Assembly: GCF_001297125.1 (NCBI RefSeq)
Contig: NZ_LHPC01000044.1
Coordinates: 186,001 to 250,000, forward strand
Length of the DNA stretch: 64,000 bases
Direction: 5' to 3'
DNA from: Pseudomonas sp. RIT-PI-q
GTDB taxonomy: Bacteria; Pseudomonadota; Gammaproteobacteria; Pseudomonadales; Pseudomonadaceae
The translations under genes were made by a program, and so were the position numbers. The notes under the pieces are model-generated. The model searched no databases, was not told the DNA's origin, and was given only the letters and a program-made list of their open reading frames with translations. How positions within the stretch are numbered: the first letter of the stretch is position 1; every line of letters starts with the position of its first letter. This document shows positions 51,582 to 60,415 of the stretch, one piece after another.

Positions 51582-51629
51582 CAGGTACGATACCCGCCTG
51601 ATTTTCCAGTCTTGCTATCGGAGTTGCCC

Positions 51630-52724
51630 ATGAGCGCCGTCAATCGCGCAGCGGTGGAAGCCGTCCTTCGCCAATACACCGACCCTTATCTGAACCAGGA
51701 CCCGGTCAGCGCCGGGTGCGTACGCGGCATCGACATCCAGGGCGATCGCGTCAGCGTCCAGCTCGAGCTCGGCTATGCCGCCGGTCTGTTCAAGAGCGGC
51801 TGGGCGCAGATGCTGGAAATGGCCATTCAGGGCCTGGACGGCGTGACCAGCGCCCGCGTCGACATCACCAGCGTGATTGCCGCGCACAAGGCTCAGGCGC
51901 AGATTCCGGGCCTGGCCAACGTCAAGAACGTGGTGGCCGTGGCCTCCGGCAAGGGCGGTGTGGGCAAATCCACCACGGCTGCCAACCTCGCGCTGGCCCT
52001 GGCCCGCGAAGGCGCCAAAGTGGGGATTCTCGACGCGGACATCTACGGTCCGAGCCAAGGCATCATGTTCGGCATCCCGGAAGGCACCCGACCGAAGGTC
52101 AAGGATCAGAAATGGTTCGTGCCGATCGAATCCCATGGCGTCGAAGTGATGTCCATGGCGTTCCTCACCGATGACAACACGCCGATGGTCTGGCGCGGGC
52201 CGATGGTCTCCGGTGCCCTGTTGCAACTGGTGACGCAGACTGCCTGGGGCGACCTCGATTACCTGGTCATCGACATGCCGCCAGGCACCGGTGACATCCA
52301 GCTGACCCTGGCGCAGAAAGTCCCGGTGGCCGGTGCGGTGATCGTGACCACGCCACAGGATCTGGCGCTGCTGGACGCACGCAAAGGCGTGGAGATGTTC
52401 CGCAAGGTCAACATCCCGGTGCTGGGCGTGGTGGAAAACATGGCCGTGCACATCTGCTCCAACTGCGGGCATGCCGAGCATCTGTTTGGCGAGGGGGGCG
52501 GGGTGAAACTGGCCAACCAGTACGGCGTCGAATTGCTGGCTTCGTTACCGCTGGCGATGGCTATTCGCGAGCAGGCCGATGGTGGCAAGCCAACGGTGAT
52601 CGCTGAGCCGGACAGCCCGATTGCGCTGGTTTACCAGGAACTGGCCCGCCATGTGGGCGCGCGGATTGTGTTGCAGGAAGCGGCATCGCCGGCGATGCCG
52701 AACATCACCATCAGCGACGATTGA
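51630..52724 (+). CDS. apbC: Mrp/ApbC-type iron-sulfur carrier ATPase
   Basis: 364-residue P-loop NTPase of the Mrp/NBP35 family. The N-terminal MIP18-like domain (1-85) is followed by the deviant Walker A GKGGVGKSTTA near residue 108, then DMPPGTGD, and the CxxC cluster site CSNCGHAE near 274. It carries [4Fe-4S] clusters to apoproteins. The ATG at 51630 has GGAG 7 nt upstream; the frame starts 18 bp earlier. Confidence 0.94.
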   Translation: MSAVNRAAVEAVLRQYTDPYLNQDPVSAGCVRGIDIQGDRVSVQLELGYAAGLFKSGWAQMLEMAIQGLDGVTSARVDITSVIAAHKAQAQIPGLANVKNVVAVASGKGGVGKSTTAANLALALAREGAKVGILDADIYGPSQGIMFGIPEGTRPKVKDQKWFVPIESHGVEVMSMAFLTDDNTPMVWRGPMVSGALLQLVTQTAWGDLDYLVIDMPPGTGDIQLTLAQKVPVAGAVIVTTPQDLALLDARKGVEMFRKVNIPVLGVVENMAVHICSNCGHAEHLFGEGGGVKLANQYGVELLASLPLAMAIREQADGGKPTVIAEPDSPIALVYQELARHVGARIVLQEAASPAMPNITISDD

Positions 52725-52744
52725 TGGCCTGAAACACATATTCT

Positions 52745-52842
52745 GTAGGAGCGAGCTTGCTCGCGATGAACGTCAATGATGGCGCGTGTTGTCTGGAAAA
52801 ATGCGCCGCCTTCTCGTTCATCGCGAGCGAGCTCGCTCCTAC
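52745..52842. repeat. REP-type inverted repeat pair (GAGCTTGCTCGCGATGAA variant)
   Basis: Arms GTAGGAGCGAGCTTGCTCGC and GCGAGCGAGCTCGCTCCTAC are inverted with one mismatch; spacer about 50 nt. Between convergent mrp and the SDR gene. Confidence 0.85.
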
Positions 52843-52860
52843 AGGTCGTCCTGCGTTGCT

Positions 52861-53619
52861 TTAGATCCGCAACCCGCCATCCATTTCCAGGATCCGGCCG
52901 GTGTAGTAGTCGTTCTCGAAAATATAGGCCGCCGAATGGGCGATCTCTTCCGGCTTGCCCATGCGCTTGAGCGGGATCCCGGACGTCATTTTCTCCAGCG
53001 CTTCAGGCTTCATGCCCAAGGTCATTTCGGTTTCGATGAAGCCCGGAGCAATACCCGCCACACGAATACCGTAACGCGCCAGTTCCTTGGCCCAGGTCAC
53101 GGTCGCTGCTGCCACACCGGCCTTGGCGGCGGAGTAGTTGGTCTGGCCAACGTTGCCGGCGCGGGAAATCGACGAGATATTGATGATCGCGCCGCTGTTG
53201 TTCAGCTCGATCATTTTCGCCGCGACTTCGCGGGTGCACAGGAACACGCCGGTCAGGTTGACGTCGATGACCGCCTGCCACTGGGCCAGGCTCATCTTGG
53301 TCATTTCGCCATCCTTGACCTTGATCAACAGCCCGTCGCGCAGGATCCCGGCATTGTTGATCAGGCCATGAATCGCACCAAAATCTTCGGCCACCTGGGC
53401 GACCATGTGCGTCACTTGTTCTTCATTGGCGACGTTGCAGAGATAGGCGCGGGCCTCGACGCCCTTGGCTTTGCAAGCCGCGACGGTGTCGTCGAGTTTT
53501 TCCTGGTTCAGGTCCACCAGCGCCAGCTTCGCGCCCTTGCCCGCGAAATACTCGGCCATGGATCGGCCTAAACCCTGGCAACCGCCAGTGATAATGATTA
53601 CTTTGTCAGTGAGTTGCAT
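52861..53619 (-). CDS. SDR family oxidoreductase (FabG-like)
   Basis: 252-residue short-chain dehydrogenase. The cofactor motif TGGCQGLGRSMAEYF lies near residue 11, NNAGI near 90, the catalytic Ser in ISSISRAGN, and Tyr-Lys in YSAAKAG near 161. MDGGLRI is the typical C-terminus of FabG-like enzymes. Substrate is not known; no fatty-acid genes are adjacent. The ATG at 53619 has GGGG upstream at suitable spacing, in preference to 53625. Confidence 0.88.
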   Translation of the reverse strand: MQLTDKVIIITGGCQGLGRSMAEYFAGKGAKLALVDLNQEKLDDTVAACKAKGVEARAYLCNVANEEQVTHMVAQVAEDFGAIHGLINNAGILRDGLLIKVKDGEMTKMSLAQWQAVIDVNLTGVFLCTREVAAKMIELNNSGAIINISSISRAGNVGQTNYSAAKAGVAAATVTWAKELARYGIRVAGIAPGFIETEMTLGMKPEALEKMTSGIPLKRMGKPEEIAHSAAYIFENDYYTGRILEMDGGLRI

Positions 53620-53784
53620 TCGCATGCCCCAATAGCAGGTCAGAGTGGTTTCCTTCTAGAGGGCCTCTCGATCTGCACCTGATGTGGCCTGGTTGCACAT
53701 GAGAACTGCCCCGATGGCGTCACTGGAACTTATCCCCAGGCGCCTGTCCGTTTTTTTGACGGATTCTATATAAGGAGTCATAAA

Positions 53785-54516
53785 TTGAGCGTTGAAGCGG
53801 CCAAGAATGCCCGAGAATTGCTTCTCAAGGAATACCGTGGAGTGCTTTCGACACACTCCAAGGCGATGCCCGGTTTCCCGTTTGGCTCCGTGGTTCCGTA
53901 CTGCCTGGACGGGCAGGGCCGGCCGCTGATCCTGATCAGCCGCATCGCCCAGCACACGCACAACCTGCAAAAAGATCCGAAATGTTCACTGTTCGTCGGT
54001 GAGCGCGAGGCCGAAGACGTACAAGCCGTTGGTCGCCTGACCTACCTCGCCGAAGCGGAAAAACTCGAGGACGAGGTGGCCATCGAAGCAGCGGCCGAGC
54101 GTTACTACCGCTATTTCCCTGATTCCCAGAGTTACCACAAGGCCCACGATTTCGATTTCTGGGTGCTCAATCCGGTGCGTCACCGTTACATCGGCGGTTT
54201 CGGCGCGATTCACTGGGTCGATCACCTGACCTTGGCCAACCCGTTCGCCGGCAAGGCTGAGCTGAGCATGGTCGAGCACATGAACGCCGATCACGCCAAG
54301 GCCATTGCCCACTACGTCGATCTGGCCGGCCTGCCGAAAACCGAACCGGCGCAACTGGCCGGTATCGATACCGAAGGCATGCACCTGCGCATCGGTCAGG
54401 GCCTCTACTGGCTGCCGTTTCAAGCACCATGTAATACGCCGACACAAGTTCGCGAAGCCTTGGTTTTCCTGGCTCACGCCGAGCATTGGCCGAAAAATGA
54501 AGTGGCCGACGCTTGA
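53785..54516 (+). CDS. HugZ-like PNPOx-fold protein
   Basis: 243 residues. The N-terminal split-barrel flavin/heme-binding fold (MSVEAAKNARELLLKEYRGVL, then GFPFGSVVPYCLDGQGRPLILIS) and a C-terminal DUF2470-type domain (SMVEHMNADHAKAIAHYV) are the HugZ/HutZ arrangement, tied to heme degradation or binding in relatives. Heme use here is inferred. The start codon is TTG at 53785 with AAGGAG 8 nt upstream. Usual length about 245-250. Confidence 0.87.
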   Translation: MSVEAAKNARELLLKEYRGVLSTHSKAMPGFPFGSVVPYCLDGQGRPLILISRIAQHTHNLQKDPKCSLFVGEREAEDVQAVGRLTYLAEAEKLEDEVAIEAAAERYYRYFPDSQSYHKAHDFDFWVLNPVRHRYIGGFGAIHWVDHLTLANPFAGKAELSMVEHMNADHAKAIAHYVDLAGLPKTEPAQLAGIDTEGMHLRIGQGLYWLPFQAPCNTPTQVREALVFLAHAEHWPKNEVADA

Positions 54517-54582
54517 AATCACGAAACGGCGACGTCATCTAGGGAAGACTGGCAAGGCATTCTTGCGTTGAGGAACCATTTG

Positions 54583-55059
54583 ATGCGCCCTTTTTTGTTG
54601 CTCTTTGTACTGTTCCCGGTGTTGGAGCTGTTCGTATTCGTCAAGGTAAGCGGCGCGATCGGGTTTTTCCCGGCGCTGCTGCTGGTCATTCTCGGCTCGA
54701 TGCTCGGCGTGTTCGTGCTGCGTATCGCCGGGCTGGCTACTGCGCTGCGTGCCCGTGAAAGCCTGAGCCGTGGCGAGCTGCCGGCGCAGACCATGCTTGA
54801 AGGTCTGATGCTGGCGCTGGCGGGTGGCCTGTTGATTCTGCCGGGCTTCGTCACTGACGTGCTCGGCTTGATCATGTTGCTGCCGATTTCTCGTCGCCTG
54901 CTGGCCAATAAAATGCGCCAGCGTGCCGAGGAACAGGCGATCCGTCAGCGGGCGTTCGCAGATGACCTTCAGCCCCGTGGCGGTCCCGCGCCACGTCAGC
55001 CGCTGGGCCGTGAGCCCGACGTGATCGAGGGCGAGTTCGAACACCGCGATAGCAAGTAA
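54583..55059 (+). CDS. fxsA: FxsA family inner-membrane protein
   Basis: 158-residue protein with several hydrophobic helices in the first 110 residues (PFLLLFVLFPVLELFVFV and LLLVILGSMLGVFVLRI) and a basic, disordered C-terminus. FxsA overproduction excludes phage T7 F-factor effects in E. coli, but its function is unknown. GAGGA precedes the ATG at 54583; TTG at 54568 is an alternative. It is upstream of groESL as in many gammaproteobacteria. Confidence 0.9.
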   Translation: MRPFLLLFVLFPVLELFVFVKVSGAIGFFPALLLVILGSMLGVFVLRIAGLATALRARESLSRGELPAQTMLEGLMLALAGGLLILPGFVTDVLGLIMLLPISRRLLANKMRQRAEEQAIRQRAFADDLQPRGGPAPRQPLGREPDVIEGEFEHRDSK

Positions 55060-55135
55060 TCCGCTGCACTGCACGGCACCTTCGGGTGTCGTGTTCGTTT
55101 TCGGGGCAGCAACGTAAAAAATTTCGATCCCCGCC

Positions 55136-55162
55136 CTTGTAATAAGCTTATGCGCCCTTATG
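55136..55162 (+). promoter_or_regulatory. Possible heat-shock (sigma-32) promoter of groESL
   Basis: CTTGTAA (55136-55142) and CCCTTATG (55155-55162) resemble the CTTGAAA / CCCCATAT elements of sigma-32, with a 12-bp spacer, 144 bp before groES. The spacer is one short of the usual range, so confidence is moderate. The rest of this 246-bp gap holds no gene. Confidence 0.45.
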
Positions 55163-55305
55163 TAACGGCCACCGCAAGGTTTCGGGCGACCAGGCCAGAA
55201 AGCCTTCCGCGTCTCGCTTGTCGAGGCCCCCCCGGCCCCGCCGGATTTGTTAACCCCGCCGGGAAAACACCGGCCGATGAAAACCACAATTAGGAGAGAT
55301 CGACA

Positions 55306-55599
55306 ATGAAGCTTCGTCCTCTGCATGACCGCGTCGTCGTCCGTCGCAGCGAAGAAGAAAAGAAAACCGCTGGCGGTATCGTCCTGCCAGGTTCGGCTGC
55401 TGAAAAGCCAAACCAGGGCGAAGTCCTCGCTGTAGGCCCGGGCAAAGTCCTGGACAACGGTGAAGTGCGTGCGCTGTCCGTGAAAGTGGGTGACAAGGTT
55501 GTGTTCGGCCCTTACTCCGGCAGCAACACTGTGAAAGTTGACGGCGAAGACCTGCTGGTCATCGGCGAGAGCGAAATCCTCGCTGTTGTCGAAGGCTGA
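55306..55599 (+). CDS. groES: Co-chaperonin GroES
   Basis: 97-residue lid of the chaperonin. It starts MKLRPLHDRVVVRRSEEEKKTAGGI and has the mobile loop GGIVLPGSAAEKP. AGGAGA lies 10 nt before the start. Followed 49 bp later by groEL in one operon. Confidence 0.98.
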   Translation: MKLRPLHDRVVVRRSEEEKKTAGGIVLPGSAAEKPNQGEVLAVGPGKVLDNGEVRALSVKVGDKVVFGPYSGSNTVKVDGEDLLVIGESEILAVVEG

Positions 55600-55648
55600 T
55601 TCCCCGCTCATTTTCCCGCTACTACAAAGTATTTAAGGAATATCGATC

Positions 55649-57292
55649 ATGGCTGCTAAAGAAGTTAAATTCGGCGATTCCGCCCGCAAGAAAATGCTCG
55701 CCGGTGTCAACGTCCTGGCTGACGCAGTAAAAGCGACCCTGGGCCCTAAAGGCCGTAACGTGATCATCGAGAAGAGCTTCGGCGCTCCGACCATCACCAA
55801 GGACGGCGTTTCCGTTGCCAAAGAAATCGAGCTGAAAGATCGCTTCGAAAACATGGGCGCGCAGCTGGTCAAAGACGTTGCCTCCCGTGCCAACGATGAC
55901 GCAGGCGACGGCACCACCACCGCTACCGTTCTGGCTCAATCGATCGTCAACGAAGGCCTGAAAGCCGTCGCTGCCGGCATGAACCCGATGGACCTGAAGC
56001 GCGGTATCGACAAAGCGACCATCGCTATCGTTAAAGAGCTGAAAGCCCTGTCCAAGCCTTGCGCTGACACCAAGGCAATCGCTCAGGTCGGCACCATCTC
56101 GGCCAACTCCGACAGCTCCATCGGCGACATCATTGCCGAAGCCATGGAAAAAGTCGGTAAAGAAGGCGTGATCACCGTTGAAGAAGGCTCGGGCCTGGAA
56201 AACGAACTGTCGGTTGTTGAAGGCATGCAGTTCGACCGTGGCTACCTGTCCCCGTACTTCGTCAACAAGCCAGAGACCATGACTGCCGAGCTGGACGGTC
56301 CGCTGATCCTGCTGGTCGACAAAAAGATCTCGAACATCCGCGAAATGCTGCCAGTCCTGGAAGCCGTTGCCAAAGCCGGTCGTCCACTGCTGATCGTGGC
56401 CGAAGACGTTGAAGGCGAAGCCCTGGCGACTCTGGTTGTGAACAACATGCGTGGCATCGTTAAAGTCGCAGCCGTCAAGGCTCCAGGCTTCGGCGACCGT
56501 CGCAAGGCCATGCTGCAGGACATCGCTGTTCTGACTGGCGGTACAGTCATCTCCGAAGAGATCGGTCTGAGCCTGGAAAGCACTACCCTGGAACACTTGG
56601 GTAATGCCAAGCGCGTGATCCTGTCCAAAGAAAACACCACCGTGATCGACGGTGCCGGCGTTGAGGCTGACATCCAGGCTCGCGTTCTGCAGATCCGTCA
56701 GCAAGTGGCCGACACTTCGTCCGACTACGACCGTGAAAAACTGCAAGAGCGCCTGGCCAAGCTGTCCGGCGGCGTTGCAGTGATCAAGGTTGGCGCTGGT
56801 TCCGAAGTTGAAATGAAAGAGAAGAAAGCTCGCGTTGAAGACGCCCTGCACGCTACCCGTGCAGCCGTTGAAGAAGGCGTAGTACCTGGCGGCGGCGTGG
56901 CACTGGTTCGCGCTCTGCAGGCTATCTCCGAGCTGAAAGGCGACAACGATGACCAGAACGTTGGTATCCAGTTGCTGCGTCGCGCTGTTGAAGCGCCACT
57001 GCGCCAGATCGTTGCCAACTCCGGCGACGAGCCAAGCGTAGTCGTCGACAAGGTCAAGCAGGGTTCGGGTAACTACGGTTACAACGCTGCTACCGGCGAA
57101 TACGGCGACATGATCGAAATGGGTATCCTGGACCCGGCTAAAGTGACTCGTTCGGCTCTGCAAGCGGCTTCGTCGATTGCCAGCCTGATGATCACCACCG
57201 AAGCCATGATCGCTGAGATCAAGGAAGACGGTCCAGCTGGCGGCGGCATGCCAGACATGGGCGGTATGGGCGGTATGGGCGGCATGATGTAA
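55649..57292 (+). CDS. groEL: Chaperonin GroEL
   Basis: 547-residue ATP-dependent chaperonin, assembling as two seven-fold rings. ATP site DGTTTATVLAQ near residue 87, GGGVALVRAL near 414, and the flexible C-terminal tail of repeated GGM (MGGMGGMGGMM). Full length. Codon use is strongly biased, as expected for a very abundant protein. Confidence 0.98.
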   Translation: MAAKEVKFGDSARKKMLAGVNVLADAVKATLGPKGRNVIIEKSFGAPTITKDGVSVAKEIELKDRFENMGAQLVKDVASRANDDAGDGTTTATVLAQSIVNEGLKAVAAGMNPMDLKRGIDKATIAIVKELKALSKPCADTKAIAQVGTISANSDSSIGDIIAEAMEKVGKEGVITVEEGSGLENELSVVEGMQFDRGYLSPYFVNKPETMTAELDGPLILLVDKKISNIREMLPVLEAVAKAGRPLLIVAEDVEGEALATLVVNNMRGIVKVAAVKAPGFGDRRKAMLQDIAVLTGGTVISEEIGLSLESTTLEHLGNAKRVILSKENTTVIDGAGVEADIQARVLQIRQQVADTSSDYDREKLQERLAKLSGGVAVIKVGAGSEVEMKEKKARVEDALHATRAAVEEGVVPGGGVALVRALQAISELKGDNDDQNVGIQLLRRAVEAPLRQIVANSGDEPSVVVDKVKQGSGNYGYNAATGEYGDMIEMGILDPAKVTRSALQAASSIASLMITTEAMIAEIKEDGPAGGGMPDMGGMGGMGGMM

Positions 57293-57312
57293 GCCAGCCT
57301 TACCCCTGTATT

Positions 57313-57349
57313 AAAAAACCCCGCCTGCGAAAGCCGGCGGGGTTTTTTA
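57313..57349. terminator. Terminator after groEL
   Basis: Stem AAAAAACCCCGCC / GGCGGGGTTTTTT with an internal small loop, 20 bp after groEL; bidirectional by its flanking A- and T-runs. Confidence 0.92.
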
Positions 57350-57386
57350 TTGCCTTCAATTGGGTCGGTCGGGAGACCGGGTCGCG

Positions 57387-57456
57387 GCCATCGCGGGCAA
57401 GCCCGCTCCCACAGGGTCTGTGCAAAACCTGTGGGAGCGGGCTTGCCCGCGATGGC
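57387..57456. repeat. REP-type inverted repeat pair
   Basis: Perfect 29-nt arms GCCATCGCGGGCAAGCCCGC(TCCCACAGG) and the reverse complement, 12-nt spacer, between the convergent groEL and phosphatase genes. Confidence 0.9.
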
Positions 57457-57462
57457 GTCGGA

Positions 57463-58206
57463 TCAGGCGTTGACCGGTTGTGCTTCGGACTCTCGTTCCG
57501 TCTTGGAAGCCGGGCGATACAGGATGTAGTAGTACGACCCCAGGCAAATCAGCCAGCAGAAAATCGCGGTCCACACGTTATGCGAAAAGAAGTGCGCCCC
57601 CTGCATCATCCGGCCCACGGAAAACACTGAGCCTAACGCGAAGGCAAAGACAAACGCCGAGCGCGCCAGACGCGGACGACGGTCACGCAGCACGAAGAAC
57701 AACGCAAACAGGGTGAAGCCAGTCGCCGCATGGCCACCGGGCCAGCAACGCCCGGGTTTATCGGTGTGCGGGCGAGGGCTGAGCAGTTCGCTGTAGGTTT
57801 CGTGACCGCCGAATTGCTCAAGGCTCCACGGGCATTGCACCGCGGTCACCGCTTTGACTGGCGTGACAAAAGACGTCGCGAGTGCCAGGGACAGCACCAG
57901 GCAGCCCAGCTCCCGCTTGATCGGTTTGAGCCTGTCCATGAAAAAAGACGCGATGAAGCCGATGATGGCCAGCACCGAAAAAACGATGACTATTTGTTTG
58001 GCGCGGGTATGCAGGATGTTTTCCAGGAAGTAACTGTGCCTCCCGATGAAGTCCCCCGCGACCGGGTCATAAAATAGCCTGGCCAGGTCCATGTCCAGGG
58101 ACGTCAATTCAAGCAGCACCAGAATGATCGCTGCAATGGCGGGAACGCCCAGGCACACCCACAAATTGAGCGGTCGGGAGGCGGGGCGAACAGCGGTTGA
58201 TGACAT
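57463..58206 (-). CDS. PAP2-family membrane phosphatase
   Basis: 247-residue protein with about six helices and an acid-phosphatase PAP2 core. PGGHAATGF (motif 2, near 168) and GRMMQGAHFFSHNVW (motif 3 with Arg and His) are present; the last acidic residue of motif 3 is His here. It resembles LpxE/LpxT-like or phosphatidyl-phosphatase members that act on lipid phosphates in the envelope. The lipid target is unknown. AGGA precedes the ATG at 58206; a longer frame to 58242 is rejected. It follows the LTA-synthase-like gene by 54 bp, so the two form a likely operon. Confidence 0.83.
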   Translation of the reverse strand: MSSTAVRPASRPLNLWVCLGVPAIAAIILVLLELTSLDMDLARLFYDPVAGDFIGRHSYFLENILHTRAKQIVIVFSVLAIIGFIASFFMDRLKPIKRELGCLVLSLALATSFVTPVKAVTAVQCPWSLEQFGGHETYSELLSPRPHTDKPGRCWPGGHAATGFTLFALFFVLRDRRPRLARSAFVFAFALGSVFSVGRMMQGAHFFSHNVWTAIFCWLICLGSYYYILYRPASKTERESEAQPVNA

Positions 58207-58226
58207 GACGGATCCTGAACAATGGA

Positions 58227-58257
58227 AATAGCCCCGGGGCATCAGCCCGAGGCTATT
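58227..58257 (-). other. Hairpin between the LTA-synthase-like gene and the phosphatase gene
   Basis: Stem AATAGCC.../...GGCTATT with inner GGGC/GCCC, 4-nt loop. Only a three-T tail on the minus strand, so it could lower rather than stop transcription into the phosphatase gene. Confidence 0.5.
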
Positions 58258-58260
58258 CGA

Positions 58261-60210
58261 TTAACGTTGACTGACTTGGTCGGTGCCCTCCATGGGCGCC
58301 CTCCAGCCAAGCAGCTGTTGTTTGAAGCCATAACTGGCCGTTTGGTAATAAGTAATTGCCCGGGTGATCAACGGATCACTGGCGGTGGCTCGGGACTCGC
58401 GACTTTCGGTCAGCGCTTCATCGTGCCGACGCAACCCCTGGCGCGGACTCAGGATCGCCAGATCCTTGCCGTCAAACAAGCCCAAATGCTGATAGTTGCC
58501 AACCACTACTCGCGCGGGCAGCGGATTGTCCTGCAGCAGGTTGCGACCGAAGAACGTCGATTGATAATCGAGGTTCAACAGGCCCAGCAACGTAGGCGCG
58601 AGATCAATCTGGCTGGCCAGTTGCGCGGTCTCACGGGCATCGATCAGCTTCGGCGCATAAATGAACAGCGGAATCTGATAATTGCTGATCGGCAAGTCCT
58701 CTCTACCGGCACTGCCTGCGGTGTGGTCGGCGACGAAGACGAAAATTGTATTGTCGAACCACGGCTTTTTACGCGCCTGATCGAGGAACTGGCCGATAGC
58801 GTAGTCAGTGTACTTCACCGCGCCATCGCGACCGTTACCGGATTTGATGTCGATCCGATTATCCGGGTAGGTGTAGGGACGATGGTTGGAGGTGGTCATC
58901 AGTTGCAGCAGAAACGGCTGTTGCTTCGCATAGTCGGCGTCGGCCAGCTTCAGGGTCTGCTTGTAGAGGTCTTCGTCGGCCATGCCCCAGGCATTTTTGA
59001 AGTGAATCTCTGACTCGTCGACGCTGCTCTGATCGACCACGCGGTAACCGTTACCGCTGAAGAAGGCATTCATGTTGTCGAAGTAACCGCGCCCGCCATA
59101 GACAAACACGCTGTCATAACCCACGGCAGCAAGTTGCTGGCCGAGGCTGGCAAAACCGCTTTCACGGCCTACGCGCTTGACGATCGAACGCCCCGGTGTG
59201 GGCGGGATCGCCAGGGTAATGGCTTCCAGGCCGCGATCGGTACGGGTGCCCGTGGCGTAGAAATTGTTGAAGTACAGGCTCTGCTTGCGCAGGGCGTCGA
59301 GGTTCGGTGTCAGGTTGCGCTCGTCACCGTTGCTGCCCATGTATTTGGCGCTGAAGCTTTCGATGGTCACCAACACGATATTGGGTTTTCGTACAACGCC
59401 GGGATTGTCGATCATCCGACGAATGTCTTGCGGGTCTTCGCCGATGAAACGGGCGTTGGGCTCGCTCAGCTCGGCGCGAATCTGCTGGGCAACGACCGCC
59501 GGTGGCAGGCTGCTATAGAACTGCGGGTAATCCAGCTCATTGTTGCGAAAGGCGGCGAAGAACTGATACGGGCCATTGCTTGCCAGTTCGTTTTGGTAAG
59601 CATTGCCACCCTGGGCACGAGGAGCGTCCTGGCTGAGCAGTTGCAGGCTCAGGCCGGTGACAAGCAACAGCGCCAACGCGTTCAGCAGTCGGCCACGAAG
59701 GGGGGGCAACGGTGCGTCCAGCGCCGCATTGAATGGTTTGCGCAAGGCGACACTCAGGGCGACGGCCAGCACGGCGAGCAGGCTCAGCAGGGTGCCGATC
59801 GGGTAGGACTCAAGCAGGTTGTTCAACACTTCGTCGGAATACACCAGGTAGTCGACGGCGATAAAGTTGAAGCGCACGCCGAACTCGTCCCAGAACAGCC
59901 ATTCGGCCACCGCGGTGAACAGCATGGCGAACAGGCTGACAGTCAGCAGCCCCTGAAGGAACCAGCGATGACCACGGCGGCGCCACAGGGCAGGCGGGCA
60001 GAGCAACAGGTAAAGGCCCATCGGCAGCGCCGCGTAGGCAATAAAACCCAGGTCGTAGAGCAAGCCCGTAGCAAAAACCGACAGGAAACCGCTGCCGGCC
60101 TCATCCAGGTGAGTGAGTAGCAGCATCGTTCGGGTCAGGAAGAAAATAATCAGCCAGGTGCCAGTGACGAGCAGCAGAAAGCGCGTTGGCGCCGTCTTGA
60201 AAAAGTCCAT
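58261..60210 (-). CDS. LTA-synthase-like sulfatase-fold membrane enzyme
   Basis: 649 residues. The first 175 form about five helices, and a soluble alkaline-phosphatase/sulfatase domain starts near 265 (KPNIVLVTIESFSAKYMGS). The catalytic Thr candidate is in FYATGTRTDRGLEA near 314, and metal-binding motifs occur at VADHTAGS and in the YGGRGYFDNM region. This is the fold of phosphoglycerol or phosphoethanolamine transferases (LtaS, OpgB, EptA). The acceptor in this Gram-negative is unknown; glucans or lipid A phosphate are options. AAGGA precedes the ATG at 60210. A ColR-box-like site lies 73 bp upstream on its strand. Confidence 0.85.
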   Translation of the reverse strand: MDFFKTAPTRFLLLVTGTWLIIFFLTRTMLLLTHLDEAGSGFLSVFATGLLYDLGFIAYAALPMGLYLLLCPPALWRRRGHRWFLQGLLTVSLFAMLFTAVAEWLFWDEFGVRFNFIAVDYLVYSDEVLNNLLESYPIGTLLSLLAVLAVALSVALRKPFNAALDAPLPPLRGRLLNALALLLVTGLSLQLLSQDAPRAQGGNAYQNELASNGPYQFFAAFRNNELDYPQFYSSLPPAVVAQQIRAELSEPNARFIGEDPQDIRRMIDNPGVVRKPNIVLVTIESFSAKYMGSNGDERNLTPNLDALRKQSLYFNNFYATGTRTDRGLEAITLAIPPTPGRSIVKRVGRESGFASLGQQLAAVGYDSVFVYGGRGYFDNMNAFFSGNGYRVVDQSSVDESEIHFKNAWGMADEDLYKQTLKLADADYAKQQPFLLQLMTTSNHRPYTYPDNRIDIKSGNGRDGAVKYTDYAIGQFLDQARKKPWFDNTIFVFVADHTAGSAGREDLPISNYQIPLFIYAPKLIDARETAQLASQIDLAPTLLGLLNLDYQSTFFGRNLLQDNPLPARVVVGNYQHLGLFDGKDLAILSPRQGLRRHDEALTESRESRATASDPLITRAITYYQTASYGFKQQLLGWRAPMEGTDQVSQR

Positions 60211-60282
60211 TGTGTTTACATTCCTTGATATCAATTGCGCGAGAGTCTCGCCTGGGCACTGTAGTCAGGTTGTGAACCGATA

Positions 60283-60298
60283 GTGAAAAACTTGTTAA
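60283..60298 (-). promoter_or_regulatory. Candidate ColR-binding site upstream of LTA-synthase-like gene
   Basis: On the minus strand TTAACAAGTTTTTCAC matches 15 of 16 positions of the ColR consensus as I recall it from P. putida (YYNASNNYTTTTTSAC). It lies in the divergent 205-bp gap, 73 bp from this gene and 118 bp from colR. Regulation is inferred. Confidence 0.5.
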
Positions 60299-60415
60299 CC
60301 CCTTCATTTGGTTGAGTGAATTGATTCTCTCATTTCCCGGCGCTAGCCCTGAGCCACACTTGGCCTTAAGCTGCGCGGGCCAAGACGGCTGTTACTGTGT
60401 ACGGAGGAGAAACCC

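Noticed and set aside
55622..57163. 513-codon minus-strand frame opposite groEL
   Set aside because: Antisense shadow caused by groEL codon bias.
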